From: Serratia marcescens
GTDB taxonomy: Bacteria; Pseudomonadota; Gammaproteobacteria; Enterobacterales; Enterobacteriaceae
Reading direction: 5' to 3'
DNA length: 64,000 bases
NCBI RefSeq assembly: GCF_001902635.1
Contig: NZ_MJAO01000017.1
Span: 1 to 64,000 of the forward strand
A model generated the notes under the pieces. It searched no databases, was not told the origin of the DNA, and worked only from the letters and a program-made list of their open reading frames with translations. Both the position numbers and the translations under genes were made by a program. Numbering within the stretch: position 1 is the stretch's first letter; the number at the start of each line of letters is the position of its first letter. Below are positions 54,768 to 63,784 of this stretch, piece after piece.

Positions 54768-56009
54768 ATGGCAAGAAAAACCAAGCCGTTAACCGATACG
54801 GAAATCAAAGCCGCCAAACCTAAAGATGCCGATTACCAGCTGTATGATGGTGATGGGCTTACTCTATTAATCAAGTCCAGTGGTAGTAAGCTCTGGCAGT
54901 TCCGTTACTATCGACCGCTGACAAAACAGCGAACCAAACAGAGCTTCGGTGCCTACCCTGCTGTCTCCCTTTCTGATGCGCGTAAACTCAGAGCTGAATC
55001 TCGAGTTTTGTTGGCGAAAGATATTGATCCTCAGGAACATCAGAAAGAACAGGTAAGAAATTCTCAAGAGGCTAAAACCAACACTTTCCTGTTAGTTGCC
55101 GAGCGTTGGTGGAATGTGAAGAAAGCCAGCGTAACAGAGGACTATGCCGACGATATCTGGCGCTCGCTTGAGAGAGATGTTTTCCCAGCAATCGGCGATA
55201 TCAGTGTCACTGAGATTAAGGCTCATACTCTGGTTAAAGCTGTTCAGCCGGTTCAGGCCAGAGGTGCATTAGAGACTGTTCGCCGCCTTTGTCAGCGTAT
55301 TAACGAAGTCATGATTTATGCGCAGAACACAGGCCTGATTGATGCAGTTCCCAGTGTAAATATCGGAAAAGCATTTGAGAAACCGCAAAAGAAAAACATG
55401 CCAAGCATCCGCCCGGATCAACTTCCGCAGCTAATGCAGACTATGCGTACGGCAAGTATCAGCTTGTCCACAAGATGCCTTTTCATGTGGCAACTTCTCA
55501 CCATCACCCGCCCTGCCGAGGCCGCTGAGGCTCGATGGGGTGAGATCGATTTCAATGCTAGCGAATGGAAAATTCCTGCAGCTCGAATGAAGATGAACCG
55601 GGACCATACGGTTCCACTATCCGATGAGGCTCTTTCTATTCTGGAAATGATGAAGTCACTCAGTGGTGGACGAGAGTTTATCTTTCCCAGTCGCATCAAA
55701 CCAACCCAGCCAATGAACAGCCAGACAGTGAATGCAGCACTCAAGCGTGCTGGCTTAGGAGGCGTACTCGTATCACACGGTCTACGTTCTATCACTAGTA
55801 CGGCACTCAATGAGGAAGGATTTCCACCTGATGTCATTGAAGCAGCACTGGCTCATGTAGACAAAAATGAGGTACGTCGCGCTTATAACCGCAGTGATTA
55901 CCTTGAGCAACGTCGCCCTATGATGCAATGGTGGGCTGATTTCGTGATGGCAGCGGATCGCGGAAGCGTGATTGCAGATGGGATAAAAGGGATGCGGTTA
56001 GTGGGATGA
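54768..56009 (+). CDS. P4/CP4-57-type tyrosine recombinase integrase
   Basis: A 413-residue site-specific recombinase that integrates and excises the island at ssrA. The ATG at 54768 (MARKTKPLTDTEIKAA) has GGAG upstream; codons open to 54732 lie in the hairpin and are not used. The N-terminal DUF4102-type arm-binding domain (1-90) is followed by a SAM-like core-binding domain. The catalytic domain has Arg248 (TRPAEAAEARW), His337-x-x-Arg340 (HGLR), His363 (LAHV) and Tyr373 (AYNR), so it should be active. Codon use and GC are lower than in the core genome. Confidence 0.96.
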   Translation: MARKTKPLTDTEIKAAKPKDADYQLYDGDGLTLLIKSSGSKLWQFRYYRPLTKQRTKQSFGAYPAVSLSDARKLRAESRVLLAKDIDPQEHQKEQVRNSQEAKTNTFLLVAERWWNVKKASVTEDYADDIWRSLERDVFPAIGDISVTEIKAHTLVKAVQPVQARGALETVRRLCQRINEVMIYAQNTGLIDAVPSVNIGKAFEKPQKKNMPSIRPDQLPQLMQTMRTASISLSTRCLFMWQLLTITRPAEAAEARWGEIDFNASEWKIPAARMKMNRDHTVPLSDEALSILEMMKSLSGGREFIFPSRIKPTQPMNSQTVNAALKRAGLGGVLVSHGLRSITSTALNEEGFPPDVIEAALAHVDKNEVRRAYNRSDYLEQRRPMMQWWADFVMAADRGSVIADGIKGMRLVG

Positions 56010-56524
56010 TAAGAATGGGTTAAGTCCAGCTCAGATTTTCCCTATAGATAGGTTAATACTTTATTTTTGAATCAAATACTTACTGGATCTGACCGTCCTT
56101 AACTGGACTAACCCTACCTCATTAGGCATATTCTGTCCTCACGACGAAACCGGTTCTTAAGCCTCCGGACTGACGCCTCCGAGGTTGCTTTGAACCGCTC
56201 CAAGTTTCCGGGAGAATGTTGAACCTGTAAACTCAGCCACGGGACCGCTCAACCTACTATCGAACATCTGGTATGAACTTTGCCTCCATAGACGATGGAA
56301 CCTCCGCCAGCCCACGAAAACTGCTCCTATGTGCTTGTTCCGATGACACAGATACTAAGTCTATGGGGGCGATTCCAGCTCATGGCATATCGGTCCGCCC
56401 CCTAGTGTATCACTCACGTATTTTTCTTGATTAAATATAACTGCTATGATCGGCACAACTATTCTGATGGTATAGAATAAATTGCAATTCGTAATATTAA
56501 AACATTAATGGACGAGGAAATAAT
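56010..56524. other. Non-coding, hairpin-rich stretch downstream of the integrase
   Basis: A 515-base gap without an ORF of note. From about 56090 to 56410 it is GC-richer than its flanks. It has GGGGGCG/CGCCCCC (56365-56402, 24-base loop) and CGGTTC/GAACCG (56151-56197). The latter encloses CCTCCGG and CCGAGG arms with a CCTCCG direct repeat. The ends are AT-rich. It may be a structured RNA or the non-coding end of a decayed insertion element. The promoter of the next gene is probably in 56420-56510. Confidence 0.5.
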
Positions 56525-57598
56525 ATGCAAGGTTTAAATTACCTTTCAGAAATTGAAAAATTAAAGCTTTTCAAAAACATTCGAATTGGAATGAGTTCAG
56601 AAGAAGAATTTGAGGCTTTCCTTACCTCTGTAGGGAATGATGAAAATAAAAATGAAATAAAAAGGCGAATTAACGGTTTGTTTTTAGAGGATGAATTCGC
56701 TTTGCTGTGCTTTTTCATGGAAGTATGTACAAGTCTAACCTCTTTAGGTCAATCACCAGTAAATAACACTGGCATTAAGGTGCCAGATTATCTGGCTAGT
56801 TTTAATATGCCAAAAGGGAAGGAATTAAAATGTTTTATTGAGGTGAAGACGAGCAATGCTCTAGAAACTAAAAAAATATCAGGCTCTTTCTTAAATAAGT
56901 ACAGTGAGTTTTGTCATAGATTCCGACACCCTTTATTTATAGCATCACGCATACATCAAAACAATCTTCTTTTCTGGATATTGCAAAGCGAGAGCGAGTT
57001 TATAAACTCTGGTCGAAAAGTAGATGTGAGTAATATAACAAATAATAGTGGATGTATTCTTTTGGATGATTGGTTTATTTCCTCAATTAATGCTTTAACA
57101 GTGACAATTCATTTTAGCGAACACCCTTTAGTATCCCAGGCCAGATATGAGGATAAGGGGTATTTACATCAAATTACCGTATCACAGAAGCATGAAGGAA
57201 ATACTTTCGAATTTAATCTTAACGAGAAGGAATTCGTTTTAAATGCATTCCTAGATGAGTTTCAGTCTAATGATACTTATCATAAAGAAAAAAATATATT
57301 AGTAAGAGAAATACCTGAACACTCTTCTAATCTAATAAGCAGTTTATTACTAAAAATGAACATGCGAGTAATTGATTCAGAAAGTCCAGATGACAGATTG
57401 AATGCCAGTAGAATGTTGGCGAAAATAGAATCAGGTTATAGTACTTACATAAACAAAAGTTATCTTAAAAAAATAATAGATAGTTTGAATAAAAAATCAA
57501 TCGTAAGTGGTGCTGGTATTATTTTTGCCCCAATGGGGCTTGGGAGTAGCCATGATAGAAAAAAGAAATTGGGTGAATTACTCAAAATTTCTAGATGA
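56525..57598 (+). CDS. Stand-alone PD-(D/E)XK nuclease-like protein
   Basis: A 357-residue, AT-rich-coded protein I do not recognise by name. Residues 84-110 look like a PD-(D/E)XK nuclease core: an acidic residue in VPDYL (Asp88) and, after a turn, the strand CFIEVKTS with Glu106-x-Lys108. A helix with EDEFAL (about 55-60) precedes it. The C-terminal half has no recognisable motif, and the last 60 residues are Lys/Ser-rich. GAGGAAATAAT precedes the start. It stands between the integrase and a convergent hypothetical gene. A restriction-like or phage-defence role is inference from the motif and island context. Confidence 0.72.
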   Translation: MQGLNYLSEIEKLKLFKNIRIGMSSEEEFEAFLTSVGNDENKNEIKRRINGLFLEDEFALLCFFMEVCTSLTSLGQSPVNNTGIKVPDYLASFNMPKGKELKCFIEVKTSNALETKKISGSFLNKYSEFCHRFRHPLFIASRIHQNNLLFWILQSESEFINSGRKVDVSNITNNSGCILLDDWFISSINALTVTIHFSEHPLVSQARYEDKGYLHQITVSQKHEGNTFEFNLNEKEFVLNAFLDEFQSNDTYHKEKNILVREIPEHSSNLISSLLLKMNMRVIDSESPDDRLNASRMLAKIESGYSTYINKSYLKKIIDSLNKKSIVSGAGIIFAPMGLGSSHDRKKKLGELLKISR

Positions 57599-57611
57599 TC
57601 TAATTATGTAC

Positions 57612-58376
57612 TTAGATGTCTGATGTCCAAGGTTTCTGTTCTGCGCCTTTATTGGCGCTTTTTTTCTTTAGCGTTGCGTTAAAGGCAGCCTTAACTACGG
57701 CGTCATTTCTAGACCAATCTTCAATCAGCCGGGGAATTCTTGCAAATAATACAGCTAAGTCTTCCTGTTTTTCTTCAGGGGAACCAGGATAGCCATGCTC
57801 TTGAATAAATATGCTTACATCCTCATCAATCAACTCTATAGCCTCTCTCCTGTTTCTCCAGCCATCCGCAGGCTTGTTGCAATACAACAAACGGATAATT
57901 TCAGCTTTTAGAGGAGCGTAAAGCGATGCTTTTGCTTTACCCCCATTAGTGGCCTGTTCTTTTTTTTTCGCCTCAGTGTTTTGCCATATTTCATGGTGAA
58001 CAATTCCATGGCACATGTCGAGAAGTTCTGTCGATTTGAGCAACAACGTGACACCATCACGCCAATCTGAAGCCACGAGATGTATCCCTAGGCACCAGTA
58101 TACTGCAGCCAAAAAGATCCACTCATCTATTGATTCCTGGATAGTGTCAGCCTCTTCATACAAAATATGGTACGACTGATTTTCCAATTCACGACGCTTC
58201 GCTGTATCCAGCATAATATCATTGACTATTTTGTTAATATGAGTATCGCCATCATTTAAACAGGTTATACAGCTTTTCCATCCAACCGCACGTAGAGCGA
58301 GCACCAGTCTACTTTTCTTTAAGTTGAATGATTCCTTTATCGTATCGACAAAAAAACAGAGATTAAAATCATCCAT
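57612..58376 (-). CDS. Hypothetical island protein
   Basis: A 254-residue, mostly helical soluble protein without a recognised domain. Features are a middle segment rich in Cys/Trp/His (SWRDGVTLLLKSTELLDMCHGIVHHEIW-type, in pieces), then a Lys-rich stretch (TEAKKKEQATNGGKAKASLYAPLKAE) and a Lys-rich tail ending KPWTSDI. The KxGGKAKA turn resembles regions of island proteins found near AlpA genes, but I cannot name a family. It is divergent from alpA (117 bases between starts) and convergent with the nuclease-like gene. Confidence 0.65.
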   Translation of the reverse strand: MDDFNLCFFVDTIKESFNLKKSRLVLALRAVGWKSCITCLNDGDTHINKIVNDIMLDTAKRRELENQSYHILYEEADTIQESIDEWIFLAAVYWCLGIHLVASDWRDGVTLLLKSTELLDMCHGIVHHEIWQNTEAKKKEQATNGGKAKASLYAPLKAEIIRLLYCNKPADGWRNRREAIELIDEDVSIFIQEHGYPGSPEEKQEDLAVLFARIPRLIEDWSRNDAVVKAAFNATLKKKSANKGAEQKPWTSDI

Positions 58377-58492
58377 AAATCAATAACCTAACTCGTGTAA
58401 AAAATGAGGTAACGCAGCCGTATACCTTATACCCGCGTCAATGAATAACCTTCCTCTCATCCAAAGCAAACCAGATTAGAGGAAACAACACT

Positions 58493-58705
58493 ATGTCATC
58501 ATCTACCGTAAAAATCCTTCGTATCAATGCACTTACCCAAAAACTGGGCATCGCCCGCTCGACGATTTACGACTGGATCAATCCTAAATCGACACGCTAT
58601 GACAGGACATTTCCAAAGCAGCGCCGCCTTGGGAACCAGTCTGTCGGTTGGCTAGAATCCGAAGTAGATCAGTGGATCTTACAACGCGAAATTTCCTCCC
58701 AATAA
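58493..58705 (+). CDS. AlpA-family transcriptional regulator
   Basis: A 70-residue MerR/AlpA-type winged helix-turn-helix: LTQKLGIARSTIYDWINP, then FPKQRRLGNQSVGWLESEVDQWI. In CP4-57 and P4-like islands, AlpA proteins activate the integrase or act as excisionase regulators. GAGGAAACAACACT precedes the ATG. The gene is followed by a palindrome and a terminator. Confidence 0.92.
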   Translation: MSSSTVKILRINALTQKLGIARSTIYDWINPKSTRYDRTFPKQRRLGNQSVGWLESEVDQWILQREISSQ

Positions 58706-58722
58706 AATTACTTAGCTAAGTA

Positions 58723-58746
58723 AACCGGAGAATGTAATCTCCGGTT
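58723..58746. terminator. Hairpin between alpA and the helicase gene
   Basis: AACCGGAGA-ATGTAA-TCTCCGGTT, a 9-bp stem between convergent stops; only a weak T-tract follows. A separate 12-bp palindrome, ACTTAGCTAAGT, lies at 58710-58721, just after the alpA stop. Confidence 0.7.
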
Positions 58747-58788
58747 AAGTCACTCAGCAATCATTAGCATCAAACATTCCAGTGAAGA

Positions 58789-61700
58789 TTAAAATTCATC
58801 CAGTAATGCTGATATATGTGCTTCACGTACCCTATCACGCACATCCTCAAAACTTTCAGACGCTAATCCTGACTGCAGATATGGTAAAATCTTTGTAAAT
58901 TCAGCGCGAGCGGCAGGACGCGAAGAACCATTGAGATAGATTGCATTTGCAAGAAGTTCTGGGCTAGAGCACCCTTTCCTTACCGCCCCACTTAAAGTCA
59001 GTATACTGACAGGAACAATGGGTTCATTACCATTAGCGATAGCTTGGGCGGTATATATACGGGCTGGAAGACCCGCGACAAAAGCAAGATCTGCAGTTAA
59101 ACGAACCGCAAAATGTCGCGCTATTTCACATGTCTTGATATCCTTCTCTGCTGTTCCAATCGCGCGTTCAAGATCGCTGAGAGGTTTACCATCCATCCAC
59201 GCGACTAAAAGTTTTTTCAACAAAGGGATAGCTAATTTTGTTTTATTTTCATCGCTTAAAGAACGATAATTTGTACCAAATAGACCGGCAATATCGTTGG
59301 GTCTAATTAGCTGGAACAACCAACCAGGATGCTTTTCAAGCCATTCAAAAAGATCTTGGATACAATCGCGGGTGCTCCCAAGAAATGCCCCACTACTTAC
59401 CAACTGAGTCATACTCTCAATAACTACATAAGGCAGTCCGCAAGACGCCGCAACTCTTTCTAACCAAGTTAACTCTTGCTTCGGAGAAAGTCTAGAGCGC
59501 TCAAGTATAGCTGAAGATATCCGAGTCTCGATCCAATCATTATTGCCCTTCTGACGCATGCGGTAAGCAGCGAATGATCTATTGATCATATATTTCGCTA
59601 ATTCATCTGGAGCATCGCCATCACCCTTTGGTAATCTGGCGAGGAAATATGCCTCATTATCATCAAGAGCTCCTGAGTGGATACGGTCAAGTAGACCTGT
59701 GAGCGGATCGTCTATCCTGAGGCACTGGTCTGACTGAGAAAATATTCCTTGTAAAGTCATCCAATGACTATTTATGTTACTTTTATCTTCATCAATATTG
59801 ATTATTTTACTGGGAATGACTAAAACAAACCCTTGCCCTCCTTCCCCTGCTCGTCCAGCTCTGCCTGCAGCATTAAGCAATTCATGAGCATCTAACTGCT
59901 TCATTTTGTCTCCCTCAACATCCCAGCGGCTATCTCCCGCAATCAAGACGATATCACTAGGAAGATTCATTCCTTGAGCAAGAGTTGAAGTCGCAAACAT
60001 AGCACTTAGACCATCAGACCGTTTAAAAAGCGATTCATGCAAGAGACGTTCTTGTTTTATCAATTGAGCATGATGACTTATAGCACCACCTACAACTCTA
60101 TAATTATCGTCAATTTTAAGATAACAATGTTGAGATCCACCAAGTTCCTCCTCAACTATTTTTCGTAATACTTTCTCGTCTTCCGTAAGAGTAACTCCGT
60201 GTTTCGGTAATAGTTCACGAAAGTATTTAACAGTAGATTCCGCAGCAATAGTACTTTGAACAAATATAAGTGTCTTAAGCTTATCTTGTGCAGCAGCAGC
60301 AGCAATCTCCCCTGCAACTTTATTTCCGTTTGGGGTTAAGTACCAGTTACCTTTATATTTATTTATACCTGTAGAAAATGACACCGATTTATTTAATAAT
60401 GTCATCAACGCATAATCTTTACGCTTACGCGTCGCCCAAGTCTGTCTAAGACAGAAGAAAGCAGACGGTTGAGCATTAAGCTGTGATTTAACTTTTGCTG
60501 GTACACCTTTAGTTGTTGCTTTGGCTTGGGCTTTTCGAAGTATTTCTTCTAACTTTGATATCCGATCTGAACTGTAAGCTACGCAACCACGAGCTTGTCG
60601 GGTAGGTTTCCATGCTAAATCTAACTCAAGACAAGGACGGCCAGTAAGTTCGGAAATCCAACCAGCAATTTCGGCAGCGTTTTGCATCATTGCTGAAATC
60701 ATCAAAAAATCTGCTTCAGGTGCCAGTTGAGTAAGATTTAAAATACATAACATTGCATCAATGCTGCGACGACTTCGATCAGCATCTCTTGGATGCAAAA
60801 GATGACATTCATCGAACACTATCAAACCGATATCGTTAAATGCTTCTGGCTGCAGAGATTGCAGCATTAAGCATCTTTCGGGAGTTGTCACGATTATTTC
60901 TGGCAATTCAACAATATCTGTAAACACAATATCTTCGTCAAGATCGCCATAAACACTAAAGTCTTTGAAAGCATTTTTAAGTGTAAAAGCAGTCTGATCT
61001 ACTAGAGCCAACGTAGGAGCAAGAACAATAGCCTTACTGCCGCTCAGTAATGAAACAGCTATTTTCAGCTCCGCAAGTGTTGATTTCCCCCCGCCAGTCG
61101 GAAAACTTATTGCAGCAGAAACGCCTTTGGTAAGATAACCTCTTTCAAGCGCAGTGCGGTGATTACGCCAAAGGTAGGGACGTTTATTAGCCGCCTGACG
61201 CACAATACGCCACCATTGTTTTACATTTATACCGGCAGGTGCCTCAATTCGGCATAATGAGGTATCGGCAAGGTTAATAGAAACCGCTAGTAGTAATTTT
61301 GCTAAATGAAGTGGACCGGGAAAGATATTAACAGCAACAGGCCCTTCATCATCAAAAACCCCATCGATACGAGAAATACATAACGATATAACCTCTTTAA
61401 ATATCATCTGAGAGCGAGGAATCTCAGCGACTTCATTTGGCTCTGATAGTAATTCTTGAGCAAGCTCTACCAAACCAGCATGAAGATGCCTTAGTAATGC
61501 GTCAACAGCAACTTCGGGGCCAGTAGTTTCATTACCCAAATCCTTTTCCCGTGGTTCTATATCCAGAATTTCACCAAGCCGTCCTGTTGCAAGAGCTCCA
61601 ATATCTTTTATCAAAATTGATTCGGAAGAATTTGAATCATCCCGTTGATTCAAATGCTTTGCCATTTCTGCTGCATCACTTTGAAAGTCAGCAATCAAAA

Positions 61701-62076
61701 AGAGTAAGGTGCTACAAATTTCCGGCGCGACACGAACTATATCGATAAAGGCTTCACGCTCTCCTCCTTTAATAACCTCAGCCATCATGCAAAGTTGATG
61801 TGCAGTTCCTGCAACAAATGCAGCAGCAGCTCGATCAACTCTCTCAGGCGAAGATGTGACTAATAGCTCCTGTGTAGCCGCTAAACGTCGCATCTCTTCT
61901 AGCAATTCTTCCAATTTTTCGTTTTTCTCTTTTGTATCGATGGCACCATGGTACCTGACACGTGCAGCAACGATTTCTGCATAAGCATTAGTGAAACGCT
62001 GAGGTAGTTCCTCTAATTCGAGAGAGTCAAGCTGAGGAGCTGAGCTAATTAGATCTATAGTTACAGGGTCAAACAT
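58789..62076 (-). CDS. Large Ski2-type SF2 helicase, HamB-like (Hachiman)
   Basis: A 1,095-residue helicase. An N-terminal region of about 310 residues without known motifs precedes the motor. Motifs are I SFPTGGGKST (324-333), Ia LAPTLALVDQ, II FDECHLLHP (421-429), III SAMM (461-464), IV LIFVQST, V ATSTLAQGMNLP (695-706) and VI LNAAGRAGRAGEGGQG (734-749). GGAISHHAQL before motif V is typical of Ski2/Hel308-like enzymes. A helical C-terminal part of about 340 residues follows. Its start overlaps the end of the nuclease-like gene by 8 bases, giving the HamA-HamB arrangement in which the helicase holds back the nuclease until damage or phage DNA is sensed. Family assignment is by architecture. 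Confidence 0.8.
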   Translation of the reverse strand: MFDPVTIDLISSAPQLDSLELEELPQRFTNAYAEIVAARVRYHGAIDTKEKNEKLEELLEEMRRLAATQELLVTSSPERVDRAAAAFVAGTAHQLCMMAEVIKGGEREAFIDIVRVAPEICSTLLFLIADFQSDAAEMAKHLNQRDDSNSSESILIKDIGALATGRLGEILDIEPREKDLGNETTGPEVAVDALLRHLHAGLVELAQELLSEPNEVAEIPRSQMIFKEVISLCISRIDGVFDDEGPVAVNIFPGPLHLAKLLLAVSINLADTSLCRIEAPAGINVKQWWRIVRQAANKRPYLWRNHRTALERGYLTKGVSAAISFPTGGGKSTLAELKIAVSLLSGSKAIVLAPTLALVDQTAFTLKNAFKDFSVYGDLDEDIVFTDIVELPEIIVTTPERCLMLQSLQPEAFNDIGLIVFDECHLLHPRDADRSRRSIDAMLCILNLTQLAPEADFLMISAMMQNAAEIAGWISELTGRPCLELDLAWKPTRQARGCVAYSSDRISKLEEILRKAQAKATTKGVPAKVKSQLNAQPSAFFCLRQTWATRKRKDYALMTLLNKSVSFSTGINKYKGNWYLTPNGNKVAGEIAAAAAQDKLKTLIFVQSTIAAESTVKYFRELLPKHGVTLTEDEKVLRKIVEEELGGSQHCYLKIDDNYRVVGGAISHHAQLIKQERLLHESLFKRSDGLSAMFATSTLAQGMNLPSDIVLIAGDSRWDVEGDKMKQLDAHELLNAAGRAGRAGEGGQGFVLVIPSKIINIDEDKSNINSHWMTLQGIFSQSDQCLRIDDPLTGLLDRIHSGALDDNEAYFLARLPKGDGDAPDELAKYMINRSFAAYRMRQKGNNDWIETRISSAILERSRLSPKQELTWLERVAASCGLPYVVIESMTQLVSSGAFLGSTRDCIQDLFEWLEKHPGWLFQLIRPNDIAGLFGTNYRSLSDENKTKLAIPLLKKLLVAWMDGKPLSDLERAIGTAEKDIKTCEIARHFAVRLTADLAFVAGLPARIYTAQAIANGNEPIVPVSILTLSGAVRKGCSSPELLANAIYLNGSSRPAARAEFTKILPYLQSGLASESFEDVRDRVREAHISALLDEF

Positions 62077-62872
62077 TGTCTATCCAAGCCTCAATATATT
62101 TTATTGCCTTTGACGAAAACTGCTCCATCCAGTTACGTAGATCTTTTATGCACATAGTTTCGCCTTGTCGACGTTCATGCTTACCAGGAGCAACTTCATC
62201 AAAGCCCTTAAATAGAGCTTTACGGCTACTATCATCGTCATCTTTAGTATCTATCGTTACCGCAACACGATAATGTCTAGCCTCTTCCCAAATAATCTTT
62301 TCGACCGCAGCATCAATATCCATCTCTGGGAATTTAATCTGATGAGCTTCTAACAGTGCGCCTGTCTCTTGTATTAATTCAGGCATTCGTTCACCGCACT
62401 CTAATGAGCGTATTCCCTTCCAAACATCACTAGTAATTGTTGATCGGGGATTTATAGTGGCCTTATCTTCGAATATAACAACAGCAATAACATTTTCATT
62501 GGTTTGGTCTAGTTGAAGTTGCATACCATCAAACCCTTTATGCGCCAAGATAGCATGTGGCGCACGAACAATATTTCCTTTATTTGCTCTATGGGCTGCA
62601 ATCCATGAAATCGCTTGGAAAATCCAACCGTCTCGATGATAAGGATCCTTTCCAGCGGGCACGGTGAGAAGTTTGATTGCTTCCTTAGCAGTATCAGGGC
62701 GGGTGGATGGTGGTTTTTTATCAATTCCAGCAAGGATTATGGATATATGCCGTGCTTGGCCCAGAGCGAGAGAAGCAACCTTACTAGCGAGATCATTTTC
62801 ATCAGCAATGATCCATCTTGAACCATGGCAAAGAGAGTCGTGTACTATTTCAGTCAGCGTTAGAGGCATCAT
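62069..62872 (-). CDS. HamA-like (DUF1837-type) nuclease effector
   Basis: A 267-residue protein with a PD-(D/E)XK-type centre: Asp115 in KGFDGMQLQL, then Glu135-Asp-Lys137 in VVIFEDKATINPRS. HamA of Hachiman systems is a DUF1837 nuclease of about this size, with its ExK motif at a similar place. GGGGAGG lies before the tandem ATGs at 62872/62869. Translation is coupled to the helicase downstream. No toxin-type alternative motif was seen. If correct, activation degrades DNA and aborts infection. Confidence 0.72.
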   Translation of the reverse strand: MMPLTLTEIVHDSLCHGSRWIIADENDLASKVASLALGQARHISIILAGIDKKPPSTRPDTAKEAIKLLTVPAGKDPYHRDGWIFQAISWIAAHRANKGNIVRAPHAILAHKGFDGMQLQLDQTNENVIAVVIFEDKATINPRSTITSDVWKGIRSLECGERMPELIQETGALLEAHQIKFPEMDIDAAVEKIIWEEARHYRVAVTIDTKDDDDSSRKALFKGFDEVAPGKHERRQGETMCIKDLRNWMEQFSSKAIKYIEAWIDNV

Positions 62873-62908
62873 TACCTCCCCATCTTTTTATAAGGTTGGT
62901 GTAAGGTC

Positions 62909-62952
62909 ATTATCGCAGCAAAATTCAATTCTGCTCTTGTCCCTAAAGACAA
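62909..62952 (-). promoter_or_regulatory. Candidate promoter/operator of the HamA-like/helicase pair
   Basis: In the 132-base gap after the TatD-family gene there is a palindrome, TTGTC-CCTAAA-GACAA (62937-62952), and a GATAAT -10-like sequence on the minus strand (62909-62914), about 37 bases before the ribosome site. No good -35 was found. The pair may have its own regulated promoter. Confidence 0.4.
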
Positions 62953-63004
62953 TGTTTTATCTTTTTTCATTTTGTTTTAAAAGGAATATACATATGTTTG
63001 ACAA

Positions 63005-63784
63005 CTATTTAAGACAGTCCATTGTCACAAGTTTTTTAAGATTACTCAAAACTACGAATCTAGTAGCATCTTCAGAAATACCATGAAGCAGGGCTATTTC
63101 ATGCACAGCGCGATAAACATCTCGAGGACATATAGCCCTTCCCTCGTTCTTTACAAAAGGGCCATCTGTTTCTGTCAGCAGTCTGTTTAGAGGAATACTA
63201 GCAATAAGTTTCCTGTGTTTGACTGAACGTAGCATCTCCTCATTAACTGAAAAGTAGCATCCGAGTTCAACAGCACGTCGAGCCTCTGCAGATGACCCTG
63301 TAAACCAATGAAGAATAGCTTGGCAATTTTCAAGAATTTTGCTTTTCTCAAGATGATCTAAAACTTTTGCTGCTGTACGTACACTATGGATACTAAGTAT
63401 TTTGTTCCCCTGTTCTGCACAGGCTTGAAGAATACGCGAAAACACACGCTCCTGAGCTTCAAAGCTTTGGTAAAAACGGGGACCGGCATCTAGACCAATT
63501 TCTCCCACATAGCGTGCTGAAGACAAGTAGCGTTCTAGCAGTACCACTTCATCTTCACGTTCTGAGACCAGTTGTGGATGTAGACCCAATCCGACACGAA
63601 CGAATGATGAATCTAAAGCCAATTCACAATTTCTTTGCCATGCTTTAGGGGTTGTAGTTACCGCAAGTGTAGCCACACGTGCCAGCTCGCATTCCGCAAT
63701 GACAGCCTTATGATCCGGATATAGATCAAGGTGGCAGTGAAAATCTACCCAGTGCGGAGAAAGTTGATGCTTGGTTGTATTCAT
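63005..63784 (-). CDS. TatD-family metal-dependent nuclease (QatD-like)
   Basis: A 259-residue TatD amidohydrolase-fold enzyme. All metal ligands are seen: Asp14-x-His16-x-His18 (DFHCH), Glu95 (GEIGLDAG), His133 (SIHSVRTA), His159 (LHWFTG) and Asp207 (TETDGPF). It is therefore probably an active DNase. Its ATG overlaps the stop of the upstream gene (ATGA). In a defence island, a TatD gene coupled behind a QueC-like gene is the qatC-qatD end of the Qat system; this fits but depends on what lies beyond the window. It is not the housekeeping tatD by context. Confidence 0.85.
   Translation of the reverse strand: MNTTKHQLSPHWVDFHCHLDLYPDHKAVIAECELARVATLAVTTTPKAWQRNCELALDSSFVRVGLGLHPQLVSEREDEVVLLERYLSSARYVGEIGLDAGPRFYQSFEAQERVFSRILQACAEQGNKILSIHSVRTAAKVLDHLEKSKILENCQAILHWFTGSSAEARRAVELGCYFSVNEEMLRSVKHRKLIASIPLNRLLTETDGPFVKNEGRAICPRDVYRAVHEIALLHGISEDATRFVVLSNLKKLVTMDCLK

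Noticed and set aside
58789-62872. Reading the nuclease-helicase pair as AbpA-AbpB
   Set aside because: AbpAB also lies in an ssrA island in E. coli, but there the first protein is about twice as long and the helicase shorter; sizes here fit HamA-HamB better. Not fully excluded.
63005-63784. Housekeeping tatD or ycfH
   Set aside because: Neighbours are island genes and the start is coupled to an unknown partner; the core-genome relatives lie in other contexts.
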